DNA of 64,000 bases from Atribacter laminatus (lineage in GTDB: Bacteria > Atribacterota > Atribacteria > Atribacterales > Atribacteraceae): contig NZ_CP065383.1 in NCBI RefSeq assembly GCF_015775515.1, forward strand, positions 310,001-374,000, given 5' to 3'. The notes beneath the pieces were generated by a model, which saw nothing but the letters and a program-made list of their open reading frames with translations, made no database searches and had not been told where the DNA came from. Numbering within the stretch: the stretch's first letter is position 1; each line of letters opens with the position of its first letter. Shown one piece after another: positions 42,370 through 52,120 of the stretch. A program made the position numbers and the translations under genes.

Positions 42370-43348
42370 AATAATTAAATAAGTTTTCTAAATGTCTTTT
42401 ATAACCTGGCAAATTCTCGATATCACCACTGGGACAATTTTCAGAATAACGAAGAATTCCATTTTTATCGATCATGAAAATTGCCCATTCTGCCAAGCCA
42501 TTCCTTCCTTTCACTCCAAAAGCACGAATGGTATCACCGCTTACGTCGCTAAATAAAGGGTATATCAGCTCCATTTTAGTGGCATAATCTTTCTGAACAT
42601 AAATACTATCCATACTAACGGCAAGGAATTTTCCACCAAGTTGGTTAATTGATTCCGATAGACGATTGCAATCAACTAAAGCTTTCTGGGCAATGGGGCT
42701 AGCAATTGAATCAAAAAAAAGAAGAACTGTCGGTGTTTCTTTCACTATCATAGAAAAACTCATTTTTTCTAAGTGAGTATCATAAAGAAAACCTTCTGGG
42801 AATGGATTTTTTAAACGAGGTTTGGATTGTGAGAAAAAACTCATAACTTCTTTCATAAAAACTGGCAAATCATTGGGCCCTTGAGCGGTAAGAATGTTCC
42901 CATCAACCACAGTTTGATAATCGACATATTCACCACCAGCATTCACAATATCATCACGAATAGCTCGATTCCCAGTAATTCTTTTCCCCCGAACAACATC
43001 TGCAGAAATTAAAACACTTGGTCCATGGCAAAGTGCCCCAATTAGTTTTCCCTGTTGAAAAGTCTCTTTTACTAAATTTATAATTGCTGGATAACGTCGT
43101 AAATAGTCGGGGGCAAACCCTCCCGGAATAATTATTCCATCAAAATCTCGTGATGTTATCGAAGAAGCGGTTGTCTCGGGTTTTGCTGGAAAACCATTTC
43201 TTCCGGAATATAAATCGGATGATCCTGTACCTACTAACTTGGTCTCTATTCCCTCTTCTTTGAGCCGAAGTAAAGGGTACCAGAGTTCCAATTCTTGATA
43301 TAAATTCTCAATAAAAATCATTATCCTCCGATTATTCAATTGGCTCAA
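42368..43348 (-). CDS. DJ-1/PfpI domain fused to a peroxiredoxin-like domain
   Basis: A 326-residue two-domain protein. Residues about 8-173 are a DJ-1/PfpI domain with the nucleophile C107 in GALCHGP and GIIIPGGFAPDYLRR before it. Residues about 195-326 are an AhpC/TSA fold (TPTVLLFFDS, FLAVSMDS, YPLFSD, WAIFMIDKNGILRY). At the expected peroxidatic site the sequence reads FFDSIASPIA with no Cys; the only Cys residues in this domain are C227 and C306. It may therefore not be a normal peroxidase. TTG 43348 is assumed; a later TTG is possible. It lies 23 bases after the rubrerythrin gene. Confidence 0.88.
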   Translation of the reverse strand: MSQLNNRRIMIFIENLYQELELWYPLLRLKEEGIETKLVGTGSSDLYSGRNGFPAKPETTASSITSRDFDGIIIPGGFAPDYLRRYPAIINLVKETFQQGKLIGALCHGPSVLISADVVRGKRITGNRAIRDDIVNAGGEYVDYQTVVDGNILTAQGPNDLPVFMKEVMSFFSQSKPRLKNPFPEGFLYDTHLEKMSFSMIVKETPTVLLFFDSIASPIAQKALVDCNRLSESINQLGGKFLAVSMDSIYVQKDYATKMELIYPLFSDVSGDTIRAFGVKGRNGLAEWAIFMIDKNGILRYSENCPSGDIENLPGYKRHLENLFNY

Positions 43349-43371
43349 TCTCCTTCATGATTCAATATAAA

Positions 43372-43857
43372 TTATCTACCAAGTTCTTTTTTTATTCCCA
43401 ATAAAATCGCATAATGTTTTTTCTCCTCCTGAACAACCTTCTTCAACCATTCTTTTTTATTTTCTGGAATCATGACTTCCATGCTTTCATAAAAACGTAC
43501 ACTTTCCTTTTCAACCTGCATACCAACTTCTAATGCTTTTTCCACACTGTTATCACCTTGAGTTAGATCGATACCCTGTAATACTTTTCCAAGCACACCA
43601 TTTTCAATCAATGATCCAAGGTAGTTAACTGTTTCATCCATGGTGTCGGGAACAAAATCAATTTGAGTATTTAAGTCATCCTTGGTATTTTGAAAGTATT
43701 CCAAATGCTTTTTTTCTTCTTCACTTAAAAAAATAAATATTTCTCTTGATTTTTGATCAGAAGTTTTCTTGGAAAGGTTTTCATAGAAAGCTATTCCTCT
43801 CCTTTCTAACTCAACAGCCATTTCTAATACCTCATCCGCAGAAAATTGCATGGCCAT
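43372..43857 (-). CDS. Rubrerythrin-type ferritin-like diiron protein
   Basis: A 161-residue four-helix protein from ATG 43857 (AAGGGGTG upstream). Both halves carry a Glu-rich helix (ELERRGIAFYE; QVEKESVRFYE) and an ExxH motif (EEEKKH; QEEKKH), so the diiron ligands appear complete. There is no C-terminal rubredoxin domain, unlike true rubrerythrin. It probably reduces peroxide or stores iron in the cytoplasm of an anaerobe. It heads the operon that includes the DJ-1 fusion. Confidence 0.9.
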   Translation of the reverse strand: MAMQFSADEVLEMAVELERRGIAFYENLSKKTSDQKSREIFIFLSEEEKKHLEYFQNTKDDLNTQIDFVPDTMDETVNYLGSLIENGVLGKVLQGIDLTQGDNSVEKALEVGMQVEKESVRFYESMEVMIPENKKEWLKKVVQEEKKHYAILLGIKKELGR

Positions 43858-44162
43858 AAATATCACCCCTTCATAATCACTCTTTTTAATTGTAACATGA
43901 AAACCTCTTTATACAGCACTTAAAAACTTATATTTCTTTCAAAAAAGCCACAGGTCAAACAACCGCGCCTGGTAGCTATGAAAAAACCGTATTTTTGTCA
44001 TCTTGTTTATTTCCTACTAAGGACAAATGATTGAGAAGGAGCAAGGGGTTTGGCTTTTGTTTCTTTTCCCTTGAGAAGAGAAGGTCTGGATGAAAGTGAA
44101 TCAACAATAAAGTTTTATTTCGGTTTATGTTATGATTAGGCAAAAGCGAAAGGAATCACCAT
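43858..44162. other. Intergenic region between divergent rubrerythrin and DUF4416 genes
   Basis: About 305 bases with no gene recognised. A TACAAT-like box on the minus strand about 20 bases upstream of the ribosome site and a TATGAT on the plus strand near 44132 are possible -10 boxes. No peroxide-responsive operator was recognised. Confidence 0.4.
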
Positions 44163-44729
44163 ATGGGAACTATCAAAAAACCAAATCCAGTCAAATTTTT
44201 TATTGCTGTCCTTTTTGAAAACATTTCAGTTCTTGAGTCAATAATTCCTCAGTTAGAAAAAGAATTTGGTCCAATCCAGTGGAAAAGCCCAATTATCGAT
44301 TTTACCCACACCAATTACTATCAAAAAATTGGTGAGAAACTAAAAAGGATTTTTCTGGTCTTTCAAAAACTTATTGATCCAGAGGATTTAGCCAGTCATA
44401 AAGTATTAACCAATCAGCTTGAGTCCCAAACCGGAGATACCCATGTAGCCAGAAGGATTAATCTCGACCCTGGTTATTTTGACGGGGGTAAAATCATCCT
44501 GGCTACCACCAAAAACTTTTCTCATCGTGTATATATAGGAAAGGGAATCTATGCTGAAGCAACCATCCGATGGGAAAAAGGAGATTTTCGACCTTTCGAA
44601 TACACCTATCCCGATTATGCCAGCAAAGAATACCGACCTTCTCTCATCCAAATTCGGAAACTCTACAGAGAAGATCTATCTCGAGCTTCTATCAATGAGT
44701 CAGTTCAAAGATCCCTCCCAAATATTTGA
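44163..44729 (+). CDS. DUF4416 family protein
   Basis: A 188-residue protein of unknown function. Conserved family stretches are KPVKFF-like PNPVKFFIAVLF at the start, DFTHTNYY near residue 49, RRINLDPGYFDGGKIILATTKN near 97 and GIYAEATIRWEKGDFRPFEYTYPDYAS near 128. An AAAGGAATC site precedes the ATG. The family is scattered in thermophilic and anaerobic bacteria; no reaction is known. Its end overlaps the end of the convergent msbA-like gene by 25 bases. Confidence 0.88.
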   Translation: MGTIKKPNPVKFFIAVLFENISVLESIIPQLEKEFGPIQWKSPIIDFTHTNYYQKIGEKLKRIFLVFQKLIDPEDLASHKVLTNQLESQTGDTHVARRINLDPGYFDGGKIILATTKNFSHRVYIGKGIYAEATIRWEKGDFRPFEYTYPDYASKEYRPSLIQIRKLYREDLSRASINESVQRSLPNI

Positions 44730-46429
44730 TAATAATAAGAACTATTTTTAAGCAGCTCTTGATGGGCTCCTATATCCTGAATCTCTCCGTCTTTGATCAA
44801 AACGATTCGATCTAAATCTTTAACCATTCTTAAAGAATGAGCAATCAGAATAACGATTTTATCCTTTCCGATGTGGTTGTGAATAGTATCCAAAATATAA
44901 TCTTCAGATTCTGGATCAAGGCTGGAAGTCGCTTCATCTAAAACCAGGATAGGTGGATTTTTTAAGAGAGCCCGAGCAATGGCAATTCGTTGTTTTTGTC
45001 CACCCGAAAGTCTCTTCCCCAAATCACCCAGGTCAGTATCGTAGCTGTTTTCCAAACGGACAATAAACTCATGGGCGTGCGCCCGTTGAGCTGCATCAAT
45101 TACTTCATCCATTGAGGCATTCAAGTTTCCATAGAGAATATTTTCTCGAACTGTTCCACCGAGAACCAATGAATCTTGAAGAACCACACCTATTTGTTGA
45201 CGAAGGGACGACATTTTAATTTTTCGAATATCAACACCATCAACTTCAATTCTTCCTTGATCGGGGTCATAAAATCGAAGAAGAAGATTAAGGAGGGTGG
45301 TTTTCCCCGCGCCGCTAGGGCCAACAATTCCAATCTTTTCTCCCTTGGGAATTTGGAGAGAAAAATTTTTTAATATCACTTCTCCTCCATAAGAAAAATA
45401 GATATCTTTTAAATTGATCTCCTGATTAACACTATGAATAGGTACCGATTCGGGAAGGTCCTGAATTCGGGGAGCAGTATCAAGAATTTCAAATATTCTT
45501 TCAGCTGATGCTAAACTTTGCTGCAAGCTTTGAATACCATTGGAAATATGAGAAAGAGGAGCTGCTGCTGTCGCAATATACCCCAAAAAAGCCACCAATC
45601 CTCCCGGGGTAAGTTTTCCAAATACGACTTCTCGTCCTCCAAACCAGATCATTATAGTTAAACCAACCGATGAAACCAATTCAACCAAAGGAGTTAAAAG
45701 GGCTTTAGCCTTGGCTTGTTTCATTGCCAAATAAAAATTCAGTTCATTCTCTTTTTCGAATTTTTCTACCTCATAATGGCCGCTGACATAAGATTGAATT
45801 ATTTTAATACCCGAAACCGTTCTTTCAATGAGTTGGGTTAAGACTGCAGTTTTCGACTGTAAAAGATGTGAGGCACCTCGTATTTTTTTTCCCAAATAAT
45901 CTATGCTCAATCCTACCAAGGGAAAAACCACAATGGAAAGAGTGGTGAGTTTCCAGTTAATGTAAAAACATACTCCAATTGAACCAATCAGAATGAGAAG
46001 GTCCATAAAAATATTCATAAAAGTATGAGAAAATAGGTTTTGTATATTCGTTACATCATTGGTCATACGGGAAATAATGTCCCCGGTTGGGTTTTCTTGA
46101 AAAAACGATGCCGATAGAGAATAAATGTGTTGATATAATTCAGAACGGAGCTTGGTAATAACACGAAAACCAGCTTTGGAAACCCAAAGATTCTGAATAT
46201 AAGAAGTGAGTCCTTTAATAAAAAATATAAAAACAATTCCAAAAGTTATGAATAATAATAATAACAGGTCCTTTTGAATAAGAACTCGATCAATAATAAT
46301 CTTTACCAGCCAGGGAAAAATGAGGCTTATACCTGCTCCTAAGATTCCCATAATGAGCGCTCCAGCCACCAACCCACCGTAAGGTTTGAGGTAGTTGAGT
46401 AGCCTAAAGAGACTTTTCCCTTTTATCAT
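44705..46429 (-). CDS. msbA: ABC exporter, MsbA-like lipid flippase
   Basis: A 574-residue half-transporter: six membrane helices (about 1-310), then an ATPase domain with Walker A GPSGAGKTT, signature RLSGGQKQRIAIARAL, Walker B ILVLDEATSSLD and the switch His in LIAHSLRMV. The position at the end of the lipid A operon, overlapping the LpxB paralogue by 26 bases, supports a role in flipping lipid A or a precursor across the inner membrane. Sequence alone does not exclude a multidrug exporter. Confidence 0.87.
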   Translation of the reverse strand: MIKGKSLFRLLNYLKPYGGLVAGALIMGILGAGISLIFPWLVKIIIDRVLIQKDLLLLLFITFGIVFIFFIKGLTSYIQNLWVSKAGFRVITKLRSELYQHIYSLSASFFQENPTGDIISRMTNDVTNIQNLFSHTFMNIFMDLLILIGSIGVCFYINWKLTTLSIVVFPLVGLSIDYLGKKIRGASHLLQSKTAVLTQLIERTVSGIKIIQSYVSGHYEVEKFEKENELNFYLAMKQAKAKALLTPLVELVSSVGLTIMIWFGGREVVFGKLTPGGLVAFLGYIATAAAPLSHISNGIQSLQQSLASAERIFEILDTAPRIQDLPESVPIHSVNQEINLKDIYFSYGGEVILKNFSLQIPKGEKIGIVGPSGAGKTTLLNLLLRFYDPDQGRIEVDGVDIRKIKMSSLRQQIGVVLQDSLVLGGTVRENILYGNLNASMDEVIDAAQRAHAHEFIVRLENSYDTDLGDLGKRLSGGQKQRIAIARALLKNPPILVLDEATSSLDPESEDYILDTIHNHIGKDKIVILIAHSLRMVKDLDRIVLIKDGEIQDIGAHQELLKNSSYYYQIFGRDL

Positions 46430-47564
46430 AAAAATTCTCCTGGATTAATTGAGTTAAAACTGAATCGGCTGTTGTTGGAAACTCGTCTTCTGGTATTTCA
46501 TAATCGAAATCTGAATCATGAATCATATTTTCTATTTTCCTTACCACATCTTCAGGACAAACCTTCCCCCGCAATTCAGGAAAAATTTCTCTGTTCATTA
46601 AAATGTTTGGCAAGGATACCCACTTTTTTTGACTATTCATTGAATAAATTATCTTTTTTTTAATGATAGGACCTATTCCAGGTATTTTTCCAATAAATTC
46701 TGGGATTCCAGTCAATGGTATGTTTTGACTATTCGCTTCCAAAGGTAAAATGATCAAAGCTTTCTTCTTCCGATAAAATAATTCCAAATTAGAAGACCCA
46801 GGAATGGCAATAGCAACATCAGCTTGGTTCATTAAGTGAGAGGTTACACCAAAATAAAATGGCATTTCCAATTCTCCCCAATCATCGGCTGGCACATCTT
46901 TTGTCGAATAATGTTCAGGAAAACCAACTACTGATGAGGATTTGGGAAAAATTGGAAGTAATAAACGGGCAATTTTTTTATAAAAAGGAATGAGATAATC
47001 GTAAGCAAATAACCGACTCCCTGGAAGAAACAATATTCGAGGCTCACCATGACAAAAAAAACGGTTTTCCTGCTCGGTTGGGTATTTTTTCTGTATAACA
47101 TAAGAATAAAGCAAATCACCAACAAATTTCTTTTGAGGAAATTGATACTGTTCATAATCGCGAAGAAAACGAGCTAAATATAGATCTACATACTTTGGCC
47201 AGCGTAAATGGCTCCCATAAACCCATAGAGGATATCCACTCCTCTTCTTAAGAAGGACAGCGTTATAAATATCTCCGCCCAAAAAAAGGATTAAACCCTG
47301 TCGTGGAAAGGGTAAAGGTTTTTTCCCCCAACAAATCTGTTTGGTCTCTGACGGTAAAAATACTTTGGCAATGGAATGGTTTTCTTGAATGACCTTTTGT
47401 TCATAACCTGTACTAAATTGACAGGGTGTTAAAAATATCCATATTTGGATTGGCAACTTACTGGCAATGATCGAATTCATTAAGGTCAAAGCCCAATAAT
47501 AAAGCTCTCCAGGACCATTTACCGTTATCATGACCACCGGTCGATTATCAAAGATAATTTTCAA
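46404..47564 (-). CDS. LpxB paralogue (lipid-A-disaccharide synthase-related)
   Basis: A 386-residue GT-B-like protein next to true lpxB. It shares LpxB features: a FLPGSRLFAYDYLIPFYKKIA donor region, AIAIPGSSNLELFYRKKKALIIL, and the near-identical WVSLPNILMNREIFPEL. The N-terminal GExSGD acceptor motif is replaced by VNGPGELYYWALTLMNS. It may be an inactive partner or act on a different acyl-sugar. It overlaps lpxB by 17 bases and the msbA-like gene by 26, so all three are tightly coupled. Confidence 0.83.
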   Translation of the reverse strand: MKIIFDNRPVVMITVNGPGELYYWALTLMNSIIASKLPIQIWIFLTPCQFSTGYEQKVIQENHSIAKVFLPSETKQICWGKKPLPFPRQGLILFLGGDIYNAVLLKKRSGYPLWVYGSHLRWPKYVDLYLARFLRDYEQYQFPQKKFVGDLLYSYVIQKKYPTEQENRFFCHGEPRILFLPGSRLFAYDYLIPFYKKIARLLLPIFPKSSSVVGFPEHYSTKDVPADDWGELEMPFYFGVTSHLMNQADVAIAIPGSSNLELFYRKKKALIILPLEANSQNIPLTGIPEFIGKIPGIGPIIKKKIIYSMNSQKKWVSLPNILMNREIFPELRGKVCPEDVVRKIENMIHDSDFDYEIPEDEFPTTADSVLTQLIQENFYDKREKSL

Positions 47565-48657
47565 TCACCTCAACAACTTGAGAGTAGGTATCCCCGTGAG
47601 TTAAAATCTTCCTGATTTCTTGAGCATTTTTTTGCGTAGAACTGTCTCCTGGACTATCATTAATGAGTCTTTCCATAGCTTGAGATAGATTTTCACTATT
47701 AAAATCCTTCTGAATCAACTCGGGACAAACTTCCCTATTCAGGAGGATATTTGGTAAACCAATAAACCTCTTTTTTAAAAATAACCGTGCTAAAAAATAG
47801 GTCAAATTTGACAATCGATAGACAATAATCTGTGGTATTCCCATCATGGCGACTTCCAAGGTTATTGTACCAGAACAACTTACGCTGAGTGAACTTCCTT
47901 GCAAAACCTGGTATAAGTCCTCTCTAGTCTTTAGGTTTATTGGTAATCCCGATAATTGCTTTTCAACCATATTTTTGTAATGTTCACTGGCTAATACCAG
48001 AAAAAAATCGTAATCGGGATGCCGATTGATAAAACCAACCAAGGCTTTTTTTAATATTTTTAGATATTCATTAATTTCCTTTTTCCGACTCCCTGGCAGA
48101 AAAACTATTTTCTTGTTGGTCTTATTTGAATCAATAGAATCAAAAAGAGGAATTTTTAATGCGACTGGATGGCCAACCCATTTTACTTGAGCTTGACCGC
48201 CCTTAAAATAATTATCCTCCCAAGGAAAAATAGTAAAAATCCAATCTGCATATTGAGAAAGTAGAGTTGCTCTCCGTTGATTCCAAACCCATACTTGTGG
48301 AGGTATAAAATAAATGACTGGAATGCCAATTTGGTGACATAAGCGAATAATTCTAAGGTTAAAACCCGGGTTATCTATAAGAATAACCACTGATGGAGAA
48401 ATGCCCTTGAGAATTTTTGCTGTCTTATCCCAGACCGCTTTCCACTGACGTAAGGTTGTAAGTAGCTCTAAAAAACCAAAAGTAGCAATAGCAGTCGTGT
48501 CATAAATTAAGTTGGCACCAGCTTGAACAACACTCTCTCCTCCAAGCGCAAACACCTCCAAATCACATCTTTCCTTGAGGCGTTTAATAATTTCACCAGC
48601 GTAAAAGTCGCCTGATATCTCTCCGGTTGAAATAAAAATAGATTTTTTCGGTTTCAT
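47548..48657 (-). CDS. lpxB: Lipid-A-disaccharide synthase
   Basis: GT19 enzyme of 369 residues. It joins UDP-2,3-diacylglucosamine and lipid X to form the lipid A disaccharide at the inner membrane's cytoplasmic face. It contains STGEISGDFYAGEI at the start, YFIPPQVWVWNQRRA near 118, VFLPGSRKKEINEYL, SCSGTITLEVAMMGIPQI and FIGLPNILLNREVCPELIQ. It overlaps lpxI by four bases and the paralogue by 17. Confidence 0.95.
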   Translation of the reverse strand: MKPKKSIFISTGEISGDFYAGEIIKRLKERCDLEVFALGGESVVQAGANLIYDTTAIATFGFLELLTTLRQWKAVWDKTAKILKGISPSVVILIDNPGFNLRIIRLCHQIGIPVIYFIPPQVWVWNQRRATLLSQYADWIFTIFPWEDNYFKGGQAQVKWVGHPVALKIPLFDSIDSNKTNKKIVFLPGSRKKEINEYLKILKKALVGFINRHPDYDFFLVLASEHYKNMVEKQLSGLPINLKTREDLYQVLQGSSLSVSCSGTITLEVAMMGIPQIIVYRLSNLTYFLARLFLKKRFIGLPNILLNREVCPELIQKDFNSENLSQAMERLINDSPGDSSTQKNAQEIRKILTHGDTYSQVVEVIENYL

Positions 48658-49466
48658 GGGTTTGCTATTGATACGCCTACCACACCAACTTCGAGTTCAT
48701 TAGCTGTTTCCACAACTTCGTCTCGCTGGATAAGAAGAGTCTTTTCGTGTTCGATAGCAATTATTCCTCCACCATGGTAACCCAAAGTCTGAATGGTTTG
48801 AGCTCCTATCGTTGGAACATCGATTAAAAAATTTTGCTGGGTCCTCGCCACCTTAATCACAACAACGTTTCCTTTCCCAATCAAAGCTCCCCTTTTAATG
48901 GCTTCATTCGTCCCTTCAGCAGCCTCAACTGCCAATATTGCCTTTCTTTTTATAACTAAAGTTTGCCCTATTTCATTATCGGCTAAATATTTCGCAATTT
49001 CTAAACCGTAATGGATATCCTCCCATTCATTTTCATTCGGAACTCGACGGGTTAAATTCCCTAACGGGGTTAAATGTCCTCTCAGAAATTCAACGGGGGA
49101 AATGAATTGTATGCCTTGTTGCTTTAACTCTTGAAAAATCGCATTTAAAACTTGATCATCACGAAAACTTGAGAGTTGATTAATGAATTGCTTCAGATCG
49201 TTATGAATCAAATTTTCCTGAAATAAACAAGATCGAGGAATTTTACCCGACAAGCATAAATAGTTGGTTTGATAGGTTCTCATAAATTGGAGGAGAGTAT
49301 TTATGGAAAATTCATCCATGAGATGATGGGGTACTTCCGACTGATTATAGTTGAGAAATCGAAACCCAACCCAATTGACATCGATATTCTTTTCCCGAGC
49401 ATTTTGATAAACTATTGCTGGAATCGATCCCTCCCCGGCTACTAACAAAAGCTTTTTAATAAACAT
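48654..49466 (-). CDS. lpxI: UDP-2,3-diacylglucosamine pyrophosphatase LpxI
   Basis: DUF1009 protein of 270 residues that hydrolyses UDP-2,3-diacylglucosamine to lipid X, replacing LpxH. Conserved stretches are LLLVAGEGSIPAIVYQNA, FLCLSGKIPRS-like LCLSGKIPRS, TPLGNLTRR, AVEAAEGTNEAIKRGA and DVPTIGAQTIQTLGYHGGGIIAIE. No LpxH is in the window. It overlaps lpxA by 11 bases. Confidence 0.95.
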   Translation of the reverse strand: MFIKKLLLVAGEGSIPAIVYQNAREKNIDVNWVGFRFLNYNQSEVPHHLMDEFSINTLLQFMRTYQTNYLCLSGKIPRSCLFQENLIHNDLKQFINQLSSFRDDQVLNAIFQELKQQGIQFISPVEFLRGHLTPLGNLTRRVPNENEWEDIHYGLEIAKYLADNEIGQTLVIKRKAILAVEAAEGTNEAIKRGALIGKGNVVVIKVARTQQNFLIDVPTIGAQTIQTLGYHGGGIIAIEHEKTLLIQRDEVVETANELEVGVVGVSIANP

Positions 49467-50256
49467 CGTTCAGCCGTTTCTCTTGAATAAATCGGGTGAT
49501 TCCTCGTCGACCTTGAGAAAAAAAGTTTATTATTTCTGCAACATATTCGCCGGTAAAATCCCTTTGGATGGCTTCGAGAAGTTCTGGTAGATTTCCATGT
49601 CTTTCAAATATTATTGAATAGATCTTTTTTATCTGATCTCTTTCCGCTTTTGAGTACCCGTGTCTTCTCAATCCAACAACATTAAGGCCAAAAAGACGAG
49701 CTGGGTGTCCGTCAGCAAGAGTAAATGGGGGGACATCCATGACAATTTTCGATAAACCGCCCAACATAGAAAGCTTACCAATTCTTACAAACTGGTGAAC
49801 TCCCACAAATCCGCTTAAAGTCGCCATATCGTTCACTTCTACGTACCCGGCTAACGAAGCGTTGTTTGCCATGGTTACCTCATTTCCTAATCGGCAATTG
49901 TGGGCTATGTGACAATATGACATAATATAGCACTTTCTTCCGATTCGGGTTTCATTCCCCTTTCCCGTCGCTCGATGTATTGTAGAAAATTCACGAATAA
50001 CCGTTTCATCCCCTATCCATACCTCAGTTTCCTCGCTTTGATAGGAGAGGTCTTGGGGAGGTGTGCCGATTACAACATGATGTCCTATAATACACTTCGA
50101 TCCAATATGCACCTTTCCTTCCAAAATAACTCCACTCCCAATCGATGTCCCCTCACCAATGGTTACGTCCTTCCCAATGATTGAATAAGGTCCAACCTTA
50201 ACATCTTCAGCAATAATCGCTCCTTCTTCAATAATCGCTCTTGCATCTCTATTCAT
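49456..50256 (-). CDS. lpxA: UDP-N-acetylglucosamine acyltransferase
   Basis: First enzyme of lipid A synthesis, 266 residues, a left-handed beta-helix of hexapeptide repeats (about 1-185) with a helical C-terminus. The catalytic His is in LSGFVGVHQFVRIG (near residue 124). HIAHNCRLGNEVTMANN and LRRHGYSKAERDQIKKIY are typical. It overlaps lpxC by eight bases. The lpxC-lpxA order lacks the fabZ gene often found between them. Confidence 0.96.
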   Translation of the reverse strand: MNRDARAIIEEGAIIAEDVKVGPYSIIGKDVTIGEGTSIGSGVILEGKVHIGSKCIIGHHVVIGTPPQDLSYQSEETEVWIGDETVIREFSTIHRATGKGNETRIGRKCYIMSYCHIAHNCRLGNEVTMANNASLAGYVEVNDMATLSGFVGVHQFVRIGKLSMLGGLSKIVMDVPPFTLADGHPARLFGLNVVGLRRHGYSKAERDQIKKIYSIIFERHGNLPELLEAIQRDFTGEYVAEIINFFSQGRRGITRFIQEKRLNDVY

Positions 50257-51136
50257 CCAATAACCTCGCCTTCTTTGCTATCAGTTTGACCATTTGATGA
50301 TTCAAGCTGTGTCCAGAACGTATTCCGATAAAATGACCGATAATTCTACGGCCAATCAACATGAGATCGCCAATGAGATCAATAATTTTATGATAGGCCG
50401 GTTCTCCTTCAACGCTAAACTTTTTATCCGATTGTCCCTTTTCATCAAGAATCAAGGCTGATTCTCTGACTCCTTTCCCGAGACCAGTTTGGATTATATG
50501 TTGAACCTCATCTTGGAAAGCAAAGGTTCGCGCTTTAGCAATTTGGCAAAATTTTCCTTCATTTTCAGAAAAAGTCATACATAAAGCAAAGGCTGACCCA
50601 AAAAAATAATCTAATAAATAAGTTATTTTAAAAACATCACTTGGCAAAGCAAACAGATACCGTCCATGATTTCCTACTTCAAGTACCTCTTGTATTTGAT
50701 AGTAAGCTCGATTGTGTTTTTGCTCTTTTATACCCACTCGATTAAAATTCTTTACCCAAAAAGAGCAACTTCCTTCTCCAGCCGGGAGTTCTTCGCCCTC
50801 AACTTTAACCAAAAGATTATCCACATCTGCACCCCATGATGCAGCTAAAAAATGCTCTATCGTTGAAAGAGAAATACCATCTTTAGTTAGTGTTGAATTT
50901 CGATTACCAGAATGAAGCTGATTATAATTGGCAGGGATTATTCCGTCTTTTTGATTCTGAAAAACCTGGAATACAATGCCCTGGTCTACTTCTGCGGGAT
51001 GAACCTCAACTCGGGTATCTCTGCCTGAATGTAAACCTTTCCCAATAATTGAAAAAGAACCAGAGATAGTTTTTTGCTTCTTTGCAGAAATTAAGATTTG
51101 AACACTTTTTTCTCCAAATTCTTGATTCTTTGCCAT
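50249..51136 (-). CDS. lpxC: UDP-3-O-acyl-N-acetylglucosamine deacetylase
   Basis: Zinc deacetylase of 295 residues that commits the cell to lipid A synthesis. The zinc ligands are in STIEHFLAA and [10 protein letters not shown], and the catalytic His is in [25 protein letters not shown] marks the start of the fold. The N-terminal 20 residues overlap lpxD by 46 bases and carry no clear ribosome site, so the true start may lie later, just before GSFSIIGKG. Confidence 0.95.
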   Translation of the reverse strand: MAKNQEFGEKSVQILISAKKQKTISGSFSIIGKGLHSGRDTRVEVHPAEVDQGIVFQVFQNQKDGIIPANYNQLHSGNRNSTLTKDGISLSTIEHFLAASWGADVDNLLVKVEGEELPAGEGSCSFWVKNFNRVGIKEQKHNRAYYQIQEVLEVGNHGRYLFALPSDVFKITYLLDYFFGSAFALCMTFSENEGKFCQIAKARTFAFQDEVQHIIQTGLGKGVRESALILDEKGQSDKKFSVEGEPAYHKIIDLIGDLMLIGRRIIGHFIGIRSGHSLNHQMVKLIAKKARLLDE

Positions 51137-52098
51137 AAATCCGGTAATTTCCGTAATAGCACCTTCTCTTTCATTTCAGTTTTATGGTCCTGAGCGGGAA
51201 AGCCTGAAACCATTTGATCATCAGGTATCGAATTGACTACTCCAGATCGTGCGGCTAAACGGACACGGTTCCCAATTTTTCCATGATCAACAACACCACA
51301 TTGACCTGCCATGATGACATCATCACCCAGACTACTACTTCCTGCTATCCCAGATTGGGCAACAATTATACAGTTCTTACCGATTTTAACATTGTGGGCA
51401 ATCATAACCAAATTATCAATCTTGGTACCTGTTCCGATCCTGGTTTCTCCCAAGGTCGCCCGGTCAACAGTTGAATTTGCTCCAATTTCGACATCGTCTT
51501 CCAAAATAACTTTACCTACATGGGGAACTTTTAAATAAACATCTCCATATTTTTCATAACCGAAGCCATCTCCACCAATGATGACTCCACTTTGAAGAAT
51601 GACTCGATCACCAAGAATACAATTTTCTCGAACAACTGTCTGCGGATATATTAAACAACTCTTTCCAATCCGTGATCCCTTTCCTATGTAAACCTGAGGA
51701 AAGATAATGGTATCATCAGCAATAACGACATCGGTTTCAATACAAGCTCCTGAACCAATTGACACCCTTTCTCCAATCTTTGCCTGAGGATGTATAAAAG
51801 CTGTTGGGTGGATACCTGGTTCGGGATAATCTTGAGAATAAAATTTTGGAAGTAGTTTAATAAAAGCTAAACGGGGATTTTCAACGAAAATAAGATTTTT
51901 GGCACGAATATCCATTCCTTCTTTACAAACAATAACCTCGGGGATAGAAGAAATCGAGCCGGATATTTTTTGTTGATGAAATAAAAACACCAAATTCCCC
52001 GAAGTTATATTGTCTATAGTACCGATACCAAAAACTTCAAATTCGGGGTCACCAACCAGGTGACCACCGATGTAAGACATAATTTCTTTAATTTTCAA
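51091..52098 (-). CDS. lpxD: UDP-3-O-acylglucosamine N-acyltransferase
   Basis: Third enzyme of lipid A synthesis, 335 residues. It has an N-terminal uridine-binding domain (about 1-100), a hexapeptide beta-helix (about 100-290) and a short C-terminal helix ([16 protein letters not shown]). [24 protein letters not shown]-like [13 protein letters not shown] and the active His segment [10 protein letters not shown] are present. It is the first lpx gene, 22 bases after the OmpH gene. Confidence 0.96.
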   Translation of the reverse strand: MKIKEIMSYIGGHLVGDPEFEVFGIGTIDNITSGNLVFLFHQQKISGSISSIPEVIVCKEGMDIRAKNLIFVENPRLAFIKLLPKFYSQDYPEPGIHPTAFIHPQAKIGERVSIGSGACIETDVVIADDTIIFPQVYIGKGSRIGKSCLIYPQTVVRENCILGDRVILQSGVIIGGDGFGYEKYGDVYLKVPHVGKVILEDDVEIGANSTVDRATLGETRIGTGTKIDNLVMIAHNVKIGKNCIIVAQSGIAGSSSLGDDVIMAGQCGVVDHGKIGNRVRLAARSGVVNSIPDDQMVSGFPAQDHKTEMKEKVLLRKLPDLWQRIKNLEKKVFKS

Positions 52099-52120
52099 AG
52101 AATTTCACTTCATTCTCAGG

